Below are positions 1 to 11,900 of a DNA stretch of 64,000 nt, in pieces (position 1 is the first letter of the stretch; every line of letters starts with the position of its first letter). This DNA comes from Ligula intestinalis. Lineage: Eukaryota > Platyhelminthes > Cestoda > Diphyllobothriidea > Diphyllobothriidae. The position numbers and the translations under genes were made by a program. Below the pieces are notes generated by a model. That model saw nothing but the letters and a program-made list of their open reading frames with translations, had not been told where the DNA came from and searched no databases. Location of the stretch: NCBI GenBank assembly GCA_036362985.1, contig JAYGXS010000001.1:34953885-35017884 (forward strand), written 5' to 3'.

Positions 1-510
1 CTGCATCCGCCCCAATATCCAGTCTTCTCAACTTTCGTCTTGACATCGGATTCAGGTGTAGGAGTGATCAGAGAGTGAGATGATTATCCACACTTCAACT
101 TTCACTATAATTTCGTGGGAATCATCGCGTTGCTTCAGCTTGCTGAAGCTCCCGGTTGACATCGTCAAGAGCGATGGTCGAACTGTCAGTTGATATTGTT
201 CACCCGACTTTCTCGATCTTCTTGACCCTCTCTTGGCATGGGCTACAGATGAATGAGAGTAAAGAGTGCGATAGATCCAGCGCAAAGTTTGTTATCATTT
301 GAAACCAAATCACGCACAGCCTTATGGCGTTTATTGCAAAAGTCGGCCCACGCTAGATCCCGCTCGGTCTTCTTGACTCTGTCTTGACACCGGCTTAAAG
401 TGGGGAAGGTTGAGAAAGCAGTAAATGCTGCGCAAAGTCTACATTCACTGAAAATTAATTTCTGCGCAAGTTCCCGTCCATGAACCAACATGCTTGGAGT
501 AGATGTGTGC
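1..510 (+). repeat. R1 dispersed repeat, three partial tandem units
   Basis: Three related segments begin near 20, 210 and 365, each with a version of 'cttcttgac..tgtcttgacacc' followed by a GA-rich stretch. The first unit also carries a 'gacatcgtcaagagcgatgg' block near 158. The same order of blocks recurs near 44650-44830 and 55885-56040 (minus strand) and near 53580 and 54125 (plus strand), so this is a dispersed family, richer in G+C and CpG than its surroundings. No protein is encoded that I recognise; open frames on either strand here are short and not conserved between units. The element class is unknown. Confidence 0.5.
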
Positions 511-761
511 ACATACTAAAAATAGATGCTCGAACTGTGATCTGTATTGCATGAATTTTTACCTTCTACCATGACCCATTACTTAACTTATCCTTTGCTA
601 TCCCTGAATGGAACCATTTTTTGCTTATTAATTTATGATTTATAATCTTAAATATGGCAAGTATCTCTCTTTTGTCGACAGCCAAACGAAAATTCAGAAT
701 GATTCTTGGCACTTCTTAGGTACCTACACGAGATATACCATTATCGGCGAAATACCAAAAA

Positions 762-895
762 TGCAGGGTGTCCCAAAATGTGTACACATTTTGAATGATT
801 GGGAACGTAGTTTTTATTTTAATTTGATTATTTGAGAAATTTAAAAAAATATTTAAATTAGTTAAAATTTGTATACATTTTTGAGACACCCTGTA
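762..895. mobile_element. Short MITE with CAGGGTGTCCCA ends
   Basis: A segment of about 134 bp starts with CAGGGTGTCCCAAAATGTG and ends with the imperfect inverse (TTTTGAGACACCCTGTA). The interior is very AT-rich. The right end closes with TA; the left has TG where TA would be expected, probably a mutated TA target copy. The ends match those of the transposase remnant at 47893-48666, and the first 80 bases resemble the larger MITE at 24446. It is non-coding. This form is typical of miniature elements moved by a Tc1/mariner-type transposase. Confidence 0.75.
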
Positions 896-3800
896 TAATA
901 ATGCGTCTTCTTGAATTTTGGCGGGCGTGCTTAAGACATAAAGTACAATGCAACATTAATTCCTTAATTTGAATGGAGGACAATAATAAAAGGACAGTTA
1001 TTGTAGCAGTTTTCATAACTCTGATTAAACATCTGTATAAAGGAAGAATTCGGCTAGAAGAAAAGTAAGGAGAAGTCTTATAATGATTATGCTTAATAGT
1101 CTTTTGACAAAAATGCAAATTTTTAGTAGATCTGACTTGAAAGGCATGTGAACAAATATATTTATGACGTAAACTAGCTTCAAATAGATCAGTTTTGCTT
1201 GTATATGCGCCAGTTTTAACTGAAAAATCTTTACTACTCAAAACCCATCGACAGTTGCAAGAATCGTAAATTTTTTTCGCAAATTTGCATCCATTTAGTT
1301 TTTCTCATCTGCGAGACGGCAGCTGATATAACAACATTGGCACGAGACCGCATACCAGGGAAACGCTATCATCAAAATCTTGGACTATCCTTAGGCCTAT
1401 TTGAAGAAAACTGCCACTGGTTATGAATGATGAACAGTTTTGATCGTCTGATCATTCTCGTTTTTGCAATAATATAAGTAAATGTTAAATTTACAAATGA
1501 AGTAGAGTACGCACAGAAATAAGTCAATTTGCAGAGACTTTCTAGACACTATTTTAAAGAAAAAACAATGTTGTTGGTGATATCGCCATACTGATAAGGC
1601 TAAAATAGAATCCCATTAGAATGTTGATGCACTCTTGACAATATAAATGTATCTGCGTATATGTGTGTTTGTATCTGTTTGACATGCTGATTTGTCTAGA
1701 CAATCACTGCTGAAAGTACTTTAACCCAACTGCATCAATGAAGCTGACATCAACATTCTGAAATAATTTCGATAGTATCATTGTTTCCTTGCGCGCAGGA
1801 TGTCAACTAATAGGTTTAACGCAAACATGCATTGCATATTATATATAAAATTCCATTTCCCATCAATAAATAATTCAAAAGTTATGTTTACCTCAGAGTT
1901 CGTTCTGAATAACTTGATGTCGAAAACCATACAATTTTACATTAACCATGAAAACCATATATTTAACAATATTTTTATGCTTTTTGGACGGTCAAGGCAG
2001 AGTATAAAATTGATTTTCTTAGCCTTGGGAAGTATACATAAACTTTCCCTGAAAGAACACAAAATGTTCGCGAAACGTGTGTCAGACATAGCGAGCATTC
2101 TAACGGCATCACTGTTTAAGTTTTTATACACTATTCATTAAATACGAGGTCTAAACTTTGAAAAAACTTGACGAAATTCTATGTCACCGTCCCGGATTAA
2201 CTGAACTCGTAAAAAGAGCAAAAAAAAACAGAGTGTGAATCTACTGCAGCAGCAATTGGCTGGCTTTCAATTTTCCATTGGCGGATAATACTACAAACTC
2301 AGAGAACCGAGATGTTAAATTTTCTGATTTTTTAATTTTTTCTGTAAAATCTGTAGTCGACGTCAAAAAACACGCAAAGCGTCAATTGTGAGCTGTCGTC
2401 ACTGTGCTTAGCGGGATGATTATTTATGGGTTATCCTGCTATTAGATCTCGCTAGCTTCCCGACAAAACGACGAAGGCCAGTTTACTTACTGCTATCGGG
2501 ATTCCCGGTCGCTCGTTAGTTTGTATGCGTCCATGCTTTAGCGCCACAACCTTAACTCTCCAAAAAGCCTTCACAAATAGCACAGATTGGACTTAACCAA
2601 GCTTAAAAACTCAAAGTGTATTTTCTAGTGGCATTTTTATGCACGCAATTTTTGAAATATTTGCCTTCTGTCACGAAGTTGCTTAACATAGCTACTTAGT
2701 TAGGACTCACTTTTGAGCCATTAGCATACACAACTGACAGCGCAACTGCAGGACGCAGAACATGAATCTCAGAAGAGTGCCTTTCCAGTGGCATATCACA
2801 GTCATATGTCAGTCATATGTCATTTTTAGCAGATAATTTTTTAGAAGCCAGAAAAACGCTGAAACGGAAGGAAACGATAAAAAAGAACAAATAAAACCTA
2901 GTGAACGGTTGGATTTTATTTTTGGCTACAATATGTTTGTCGAAGCAAATTGGGATTTATCATATTTAGTTTTTAACATGTATAGTTCGGCAAGGTGGGT
3001 GGTGTACGTCTAATTTTTAGACATGCGTGAGCAGAATTCCTTTATAACCCTTGATTAAGAGTATGGGGTAGGTATTTTACTGTTGCTGGAACAAAAAATC
3101 ACCAGCAACTGCCTCAACAAAAACGAATATAAAAAGTACCATTAAGAGAAATGGGGGCATGGCAGTAGATATAAATGGCTCTTTGCTATCGAACTGCCAC
3201 CACGTTTCTGACCTGTCGTCGGCTGACAGGTAAGTCTTTACTTGCATGGCACAAGAACAGGTTAAAGTCAGTGGCAAGGCGTCTTTAAACGGTTGTTAAT
3301 TTTTATTCTAAACAAAACTTACAGTAAATGTAATTAAGTCAGTGAGAGCAAGTTCAATGTTAACACAGGAAGCAGGCAGGTGGGTATCAATATCATATTT
3401 CAAATCTAGGTGGCACCAGCATTTGAACACTTTACTTTTATTGCAATTTGATACAAAGATCAGGCATGTGTCGCCGTGAATTTTTGAATATCGATTTATC
3501 TTAAAGTGATTAATATTGATGGGATATTAACAAAAACTATTTCGCAAAGGTGTGGACCTGGACCCTAAATTGCCTTTGGATATTTACAAAAGAAACAACG
3601 CGCACGAGGTGTAATATACGTTGATTGATACGCATGACGATATAAAACATCCATTCCAATTCGCGAGAGCGCATAACAGTTTTTAGATCTTTTTCTCTTC
3701 AAACAAAATTCCAGCCGGTTTTACTTCGGCGCATACAAATTTTCCGTACAACGATATTTAAAATAGTGATTTATTTAAGGACCCCGCCTTTTTCCTGTCT

Positions 3801-4484
3801 CTTCTTTGGTAACGACTGTTTACCTAACGATGAGATATTCGCCTGCCCAGAGCAGATGACTCGACGGTGTCTTGGTTTTTATAAATTGATAAACTGTCTT
3901 ACGGATGAATAAAAATCAGATAAGTGAACAGGCTTCCGCAAGTTGCCTAGGGGATAAAATTAGCACTTAACCCCTCCACGTTTATTTAATATCAAATCTA
4001 AATAAACTCATTCGGGCTCACATTACTGCTGATATGATCATGTTAAAAGCGAAGCTAAAATATAATCCCCACTGTCAAGCTGTATCGCAAAAGAACGATT
4101 AATAACCACAGTCACTGTGAAACACCGAAGTATCACATGACGACTAATACGGAAGTAAAAGGAAGAAACTAGAATATACTGGGTAAGTTATTGTGTATTT
4201 TGTGTTAACCTTAAGTTATCCAAGCCAATCTCAGCACCACGCTTAAGTGTGAAGTATGGTTTCATCCTCTCACCCCATCATGATTGTCCCCAAAAGCTGT
4301 GGCTTTTTCTCCCCGGTTGAGCCGCTCCTTCATCCAGTTTCGTCCGAATTAGACAACTAATGGTTGATCCATAAAGAGTTGCGGTGCTGCTGGACGAACC
4401 ATATCTTCTGTCCATAAAGGCAAAGAGGTATTCCGAGGAAGCAGTTTGGAATGAAAGGCGACTGGCTGAACATGACGTGCATTC
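896..4484. other. Intergenic, nothing recognised
   Basis: AT-rich sequence. Overlapping open frames on both strands at 1800-2141 show no recognisable domain and are probably chance. A 12-base inverted match (agaatgttgatg near 1620, its complement near 1750) is too short to call an element. Confidence 0.5.
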
Positions 4485-4925
4485 GTTTACCACATTTACT
4501 GCCATCACCGCGGAGGCAACTACATGCGAGGATCTGAGAGACAACTTCACATATGGATGACCGAACATGCGTCAACAGTGAGAAGAAAGGATGCTAACTC
4601 CCAAGTCGCAGCCCATGCGAGGGCCCCGACCAAAATGATTGCGCGAGCTGACAACTGCATGAGTCGTGTACTGCTTAATTTTTGGTTTTACTGTCTGCAG
4701 TCGCTTGATAAGCGCGCTAGACTCCCGAATCCATATTCTTGGCTGAGACTCTGCCCAGGCAGAGTCAGCAAAGTTTTCAGTGTCAGGAAGCTAAATTGCG
4801 GACTAAACATCAGACTAAAAATCGACAACAGTAGTGAAATTTTGACGAGTAAAAGCTCAGACGCGAACCATCGAGGAATCGCTATATCATGTACAACCCC
4901 GAGCAATAAACGCAACACTCGCTAA
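4485..4925 (+). pseudogene. Penelope-like element family A: GIY-YIG endonuclease fragment
   Basis: The plus-strand frame reads VYHIYCHHRGGNYM from 4485, then ERQLHIWMTEH and RKDANSQVAAH, and further on an ADNCMSRVLL..QSLDK..LPNPYSWLR stretch up to about 4750. This is the order seen in the C-terminal GIY-YIG endonuclease of Penelope-like retroelements: the first half of the motif, then an R-x-L-x-x-R-x-x-EH helix, then a late conserved block. The second half of the GIY-YIG motif, normally Y-hydrophobic-G, reads Y-M-R, and the expected Arg of the helix is changed, so activity is unlikely. About nine residues seem to be missing after VAAH. No reverse transcriptase is seen upstream. The frame stays open to 4925, but the last 50 codons are not recognisably Penelope-like. 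Family assignment is from memory of the motif. Confidence 0.72.
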
Positions 4926-4930
4926 TTGGA

Positions 4931-5499
4931 TTAGGCATGACGTGGAATAAAAACGGCGTCCTGTTGATTTTGCAGTCGTTGCGCTCTCATTATTCTTTTC
5001 TGCGATCGACTCTGCTGATGGGTTCGAGTGAAAATGCGAAAAGGCAGGTGAGTAAACTTCTTATTCAAGCGATTGTTTCTTGTTCTTCTGAGTATATTTT
5101 GCGTATCCAGACTCTGAGATGGCGAGGGTATTGCAATCATTATGTAAGAAGAACGCCAAGGCTCTAAAAAATGCACGTTATGCATAAGCTTGTTCTTCAG
5201 AGTGACGAGTCGTATGCTAACTATGGGTTAATATCAAGGCTAAAGTTTAAGTCAACGTTGGGAATAGTGCTGGAATGTTCTTATTTTTGTGTCCTGTTTA
5301 CGGGAGCTATGCAAGTCTTGCTTATCATAATAACTCTGAGCGTGATCTAAAAAATTGCTCCAACTTACCTCAACGAGATAAACGTGTCCTAAATTCCAGA
5401 GAGATAGGGCCAGGTTTATCTCGTTGCTGACCGATCACCTTACTGCTAGCGGGACTCAACTGTCCCGCTCTGCCTTAGGTCTCGTCAGAGGCCCTGACA
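4931..5499. other. Intergenic, overlapping short frames only
   Basis: Short frames of 76-84 codons lie on opposite strands at 4931-5185 and carry no recognisable domain. The remainder up to the SINE cluster shows no structure that I can name. Confidence 0.4.
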
Positions 5500-5977
5500 G
5501 CCGTAACAGCTGATAGTATAGGCAAATATTATTGCCGGTAAAGACAAAGGAGACTGGAATGGCCATTTCTGGCTTATCAGCCGTCGTCAGCCGGTTATGC
5601 CCAGCCCCAATTGGTGTCCCACACGAGTCTCGAACTCGCGACCTTTTGAGCAGAGTCTAACGCCTTAAACATTGAGTCACGAGCTCGTTGTTTTGCTGGT
5701 TTAAGTCATCGTCAGCCAGTCATACCCAGACCCCAATTGGTGCCCCCATTGGAGCCTCGAACTCGCGACCTTTTCATTAAAGCCAAAGTTCCTAACAATT
5801 GAGTTACGAGCTCGTTGTCTAGCCAGTTTTGTTAAGGAACAATTGACACTCGTTGAATTCAAGGCTACAGTGGTACACTACATGGGTCTGGGTATGACTG
5901 GTTGATGACGGCTAATAAGCCAGAAATGGCCATTCCAGTCTCCCTTGCCTTTGCCTATACTGCCAGCCGTCATGACA
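5500..5977 (-). mobile_element. tRNA-derived SINE cluster with fold-back tail
   Basis: Two minus-strand SINE copies follow each other (about 5505-5700 and 5701-5833). Read on the minus strand each has a tRNA-like head with an A-box-like segment (gtgactcaatg..taaggcg type) and a B box (GAGTTCGAG / GAGGCTCGAG context). Only the first keeps the tail containing 'ggcttattagcc'-like and 'gagactggaatggcc'-like blocks. After a spacer with attgacactcgttg, a plus-strand copy of the tail follows at 5883-5977, so the outer 90 bases of the cluster are inverted repeats. The same layout occurs at 19358-19610 and 45375-45650. Confidence 0.78.
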
Positions 5978-8900
5978 AACACATTTATTTATCCAGGAAG
6001 AAACAAACCCAAACCATGAAAACAACATTGCGTTTTATTTTGCTGATGAGTATAAATATCGAAAGGTGAATTTCTTTACTTTATAAATGAGATCCAAAAG
6101 CCTCATGCATGCATTATGTGGGACGATATACAGACACCCTTCTAGTAGGGTAATATTCTAACAGTCAGTGAGCGCTCCTAAGAATAGCTGGGTTTTTTAA
6201 AGTTATTAAAATTTGCTATATATTAAGCAGGTTAACGACATCAAATTGCTTAACGTAAGATTCCCCAGCAAGTCGTGAACTTACTCAAACATTTAAATTT
6301 AAACAACTTTGCAAGCGAAAAGAAACATAAGTACCTTCAAATTTTACCAAAGGAAAATGCACGTGCATTAACTGTTAATATTTGCCTACAGCAAAAATTG
6401 TGTGTATTCATGATATACCAACAAAGGTTTCGAAAGTTTTTCACGTAATTTAGTAACTTCCAACTGTTCGAATTTTCACCACTGTGTTTTGACATTTTAA
6501 AAGTGAATTCCGTTAAATTTAAGTACCCAAATTGTGCATTCATGATCAGATCATTGTGCATTAGCATAACATGTTTTGAAAATACAGCCTCATGTTTCCA
6601 TCAACAGTTTAGAGTGATATCTTGTGATAAGGTTGAGTTTGGAAAGTTATGTTTATACGATTACTGTTCACTGTAGTAATGCCCTTTTACATTTTATAAT
6701 GAAAACTTAAAATTAAAAGGACAAATCACCCTCTATTATATAAATATAATGTTATTATGTCTGTCTATTCATCTTCAAGATTTTGAACGATGCAAAAATT
6801 CGTACGAAATTCAAAGACTGATAAGGACTTCCTTGAATATTCTTGCAACACGAACTCGAAGAGAGAAAACTATCAGCGTTATTTGACTTTAGATGGACGT
6901 GCTTGTACAAAGCTCTCGTAAATATACGAAAGCTAGTGCCGAATTCTTTCGTTTATACGAAAAAGTTATACATTATCAATATTAATTCATCCATTATCGA
7001 ATTTGTGCATACATATAGCACAAAGAAAACGTTCCCAAATGCACCCGTCAAATCAAAAGAGGTTACTTTATAGCCCAGCATTTGTGGGCGGAAAATGTGA
7101 AGAAATAAAGGCCTGTTCAAGATGTGAAAATAAGTTACACAGTTTTTTTTGAAAAACGTAATCTAAGTTTTTTTATCATTGAGACAATAGACTTGAACAT
7201 TTTTATTGTTTTTACCGTTATATGGACACTCTCTGACACATGGCATTTGTTGATAAATACTTTTGAATGGTTGAAAGAAATAAGTGTTATAATTTAAATT
7301 TTAAAACTGTTAGCAGCTTTCAAATAAATATAACAGACGGGAAGAGTGACTAGCTTCATAACCCGCGATAACTCTGGTCTGTAGGCATACTTTTGATTAT
7401 TATTTTACTGTTACTTATGATTAGCCAAACTCTGATGTTTTGGTGAATTCAGATAATCAGAAAGAATACGGGTGCAGACTAACAGAAGCATATTGTAGGG
7501 TACCAGCTCTACGCAAAAATGCCCCGTTCACTGTCTGAGTAATTGTATGCTTATAAAATTGTAGAACGTAAAAAAGAAACAAGCCCTAGCAACAGACAAA
7601 TGCGGCAAATAATCAATTCATTGTCCTCATAAGCAGCAAACATTTAACGCCATAGTCGGCCGATGCCCAGTGAGTGTGACAACAATCAGTTTGGATAAAA
7701 CAACCAAAGGCAAAAAGCTTGTCACAATAAGATAAAAAGCAAAAATAGCTGCAGATATAGCGGTTTCATAAGAGGCAATGCAGTTTGAGCGCATCGTGCA
7801 TAACTATACGGAAATTATCGTTGACAAGCAAACATGGCGACCAATAAGGAGTCTATCAACAACTGATGTACACTTAAATTAGTTGTTGTGCCTTTAGTGC
7901 TTGAGAACCTAGGATTTTATCGTATGTATAATAACTTGGTCTGTTTTCACGATGTTTGGGTTGTGCTGCTACCATATGGACACACCGAATCTCTCTGAGG
8001 AATACTTTTGTATGCTACTACGTATGTCCCGGTATCCGTCAGTCTCTCTGAAGACGTTCGTGGTACGAGACTCAAGGCCAGCCTTTCAGAAATGACTCTT
8101 AATGATGAAAACGCAGTCCTATTACTTAGTTTGGTATAATGCTAGGTGGTCAGTTCGCGCTGTCGAAACGTGGCGTAAATAAGTGGCTTAGCCGCAAGCA
8201 ACTGAATTCCTGGTTATTTTAAAAAAGCAGGTTGAGTGAATCAGGGTCATAAGCAAACTTTTTTAGTGAATAAACCTTTTTTGCAGCCTGTGTTCTCAGC
8301 CGCTGTCCGTAGCAAAGGGCCAATCAGTAAAACAGGCTTTTAAAATTAATAAAGCAACTGCTTCTGTCCACAAGGGAATGACATCTTTTAAAAACGTTGG
8401 TAGTAGGAGCACAGCGGCCTGATACAATTCCTTTTCGTTGGAAAAAACATTCCTTGCACAAAATTGCATGATTTTTGATGCTTAATTTTGAAAAGTTAAG
8501 GATCATGCAATTTGCTTCACCGGTGCATAAAACTGTAAAAGATTGAAAGACCTAAACCGTTAACTTCCGATAGTCCCAAATTTTACCATATCACCATTTC
8601 TTACTTCTGTCTGTTATGCGTTATTCATCAGGGGCGACAGGGCTTCCGGTCTTAGGGAAAATAACTATCGCTAATAAATGGGACTAAGAGATCTATTGGC
8701 CGAGCGTTGACGTCTACTGTGGATGAAATACTGAAAAACATCAGACAAGCGTCAAGTGAGCCGTTTGATTGAACAGGTGTGGTTAGAGCCAGGAGCTCGT
8801 GAGGTCCTTAAATGCTACATATGTCCGTAACAGGTCTCGATCCAAATATGAGAATGGGTATTGAATTATTATAAAGATTCTTTTATTACTCCGAGCTTCG

Positions 8901-11900
8901 ATTTAAACATGTATTGTTAGTCTAATAAGAGTGATTCTTCATCATTTAGCAAAGATGCTCTTGAATGAGAGCTTTTTTTGTCTATTTATATCGAATGAGT
9001 CTCATAACTCAGATTCGAGAAGAACTACACGTCCGCGCAGATGTCTGAGTCTAGACCTCCGGCAGTCATATTTGGATTTGAATTTGTAATTAAACTCCTA
9101 TGTGGAGGGAGATACATAGAGAGGCACTAGACCACCAAATGCATATTATTTATAGGCAGTTGTTATTTTGCAAACCAAGCATTCAGTAAAATTTATCACA
9201 ACTGCATTTTTGCGACTCTTTTGTGGAACTCTATCCTGTGTGCATACATTTTTGTGGAGCGACCGATGCCTTACCAATCTTGTGTCAACAGTATCTTAGG
9301 GTACAGAATTAACATTAACAGTTCACTGGAGGTTGGATAGGAAGATGGTCCCAACAGTAATTAAATTTGCCTCTATCAGCAAACGAAATTGCACCTGCAG
9401 GAGATCTTGCAGCTAGTGCGGAATGTAAAAAAAGTATTTTAAAATTTGAAAGACCCCTAGGATGCTCAATCATGATTAGTTATTTAGAATACATATAAAA
9501 TATTCAGAGGCTGACCTCTATTTAATCAATATATACCAGCCTTTGCTTGAAAAAAATAATAGCACTTGAACAAACAGTTCGTGATTTTTGAGTTTAAATA
9601 GCAGTAGCCTGGTATATAATTTCAGCAAGTCGCATTCATTTAAAGGGCGTGCTTAGTAAATGAGAGAAGCATATGCACACAGGTCCCTCCAGGCCGCACT
9701 CAGGAAATGTACACAAATCCCGTCTTTTAAGTGGAAGTCCAATCTGCTCAATGCTGAACCAATAAAATGAAAACTTTCTGAGTGGTTTTTTTTGCTGGTT
9801 ACCTGTCAAATACCTTTGACGTTTATATCTAGGGAATGTGTTTCAGAAAATTTAATGCAACACCAGTTATAAAACATTAACGGACTTTCCCACCATTTAA
9901 AAAGACTGAAGAGCACTCGGTGCGGAACGGCTATTTATTCCTTCTGTTGCAGTTTTCTCTTCAGTTAGAATCACTGAGTTTCAAAGCTTTCTTATGAGAA
10001 ACGCCGTTGTTAATGGTTCGCATGTACTTATGCGACCGACAGCTACAGAGAAAAATGCTACTAGATTACATAGAAATGTTTCATTAGCTTTTTGGGCACA
10101 TAACTAACTGGATTGTTAGTGTCCACAAAAGAAGGTTCATAGAATTGTTATTTCAGCGACCTTGAGTACAAAAATGGCCAACTGCAGACGCTATCCATGT
10201 ATTCAGAAAATAACTGGATATCAGAACATGGGGCTGGCACCTTACTGACAGATGGCACCTAATAAGTCAGAGACAGTTAGATCGACCCCCCCTGGTCGTT
10301 GTCAGTAGCTTTGCTGGATTACTGATTTCTCGTTGGCAGACTATATTCTAAGGAAGTTATAGTTAGGCGAGTCCAAAACTTAATTTCGTAGTTCATTGTT
10401 ATTAAAGGAAATATATATTCACGTGAATTGCATATTTTCGAGGCCAGTCCCTCAGGTCGAGCCTAGTAGCCAAAGTGGATAGACGTCACTGGACCTGAAT
10501 GCACAAAAACCTTTGGCTTGTTAACTTCTGGAGTTCCAGTGTCGCTAGTTGATTGGAGCTACAAAACAGCAATACTGTTCTCAACTTGGTATAAGTGTTT
10601 ATACTATATTCGCTTTAACTTCCGGAATACTCCGTCCTTGATTAACCTAGACCCCTAGGATGACTAGATAACACTTTTTCTTCACATTGTAACGCAGTTT
10701 CAAACTTGATGAGGTTGATGAAATATGCTCTTCTTAATTATAATTGTCTGCACGTAGACCACAGTATTTTTTTATAAAGCATCACTTCTTGTTTTAATTA
10801 TCTGTTACGAGGACTCTTCGCTAATGAGAAACATATATAGTTTAACCATATAATACATAAAAGAATAGAGATGCATTCACCGGAATAATAATGACATTTC
10901 GGATTTTCACACAAATATATCCACAGGCAAGAAAAATGAGTCTACAAGGGATTGCTTTGTGCCGCAAGTACACACTCAAGATACTTAGCAAATACCGCAT
11001 TCCTCATCCTTCTTGGTACAATGTGGATTTGCTCGCTTCATGGACTACCGAAAATATTTCACGATCTTGATTCTTCGCCTGTCTCCGGTGATGGATTATG
11101 TTGAGAATTCTAAGGTCAGACAACGATCAATTCCGGTTCGAATGAAGGCACCTCCGCCTCAAATGGTTTTCTGAACGCACTTATCAGCTGGTTTTGACCA
11201 TTTGACACATCCCTGGCAAGTTTCGCATTTCGGGCATCTCTGAATTTAGTCCCTGTTACTTTCATGTACTTCGGCTGGAGCAGCCAACAAAAAATTCCAG
11301 AATCTACGTCTGAGATACGCTAAAATTTAATCTCCATTCCTAAATAAGTAGCAAGCTTTATGTTTTGAGATGATTTAATTTTATACTAAAGAGATCTCTT
11401 TCAATTTGACGTCATAATGAGTTTAATTTATGATTACATATAATCATAGGACAGTCTATTAAGTAAAGGGTTGGCACAAGCATGTACACATTGGCAGTTA
11501 AACTATCCCACATAGAAGCCAGATCGAAGCAAAATAAGGCTTGCTAATCTTTCGAAGTAAAAACAATAGCTAGGTGAACTCAAATGAGATAAATTGGTCA
11601 GAGTTGCCCACAAAATTATTACCAAATAAAAATAAACTTGCATTCAAAAATGGTATCCGATCCGTTCGTAAATGACATGCAACAGAGCAGTACCATGGTT
11701 GTGATTTTTCGGAGTTTTTTAAATTGGTTATGACTTCACACTATCTTCTAAAATGCACCTGTTAAAAATTACAGCATCGACCGTTGGCCAAGTTTCACAA
11801 GAACACAGTTTCTGGAACTATTTGAAGAACAAGATGGAGTACGGAATATCTATTTTTGACCAAACAAATCAGCCAATAAGAAAACGTAAAGTAACATACC

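Noticed and set aside
1617..1762. Possible small MITE from inverted agaatgttgatg matches
   Set aside because: Only about 12 bases match and the bases outside do not continue the symmetry.
1800..2141. 113-codon plus frame with a 64-codon frame on the other strand
   Set aside because: No recognisable domain on either strand, AT-rich codons and no neighbouring gene signals; most likely chance.
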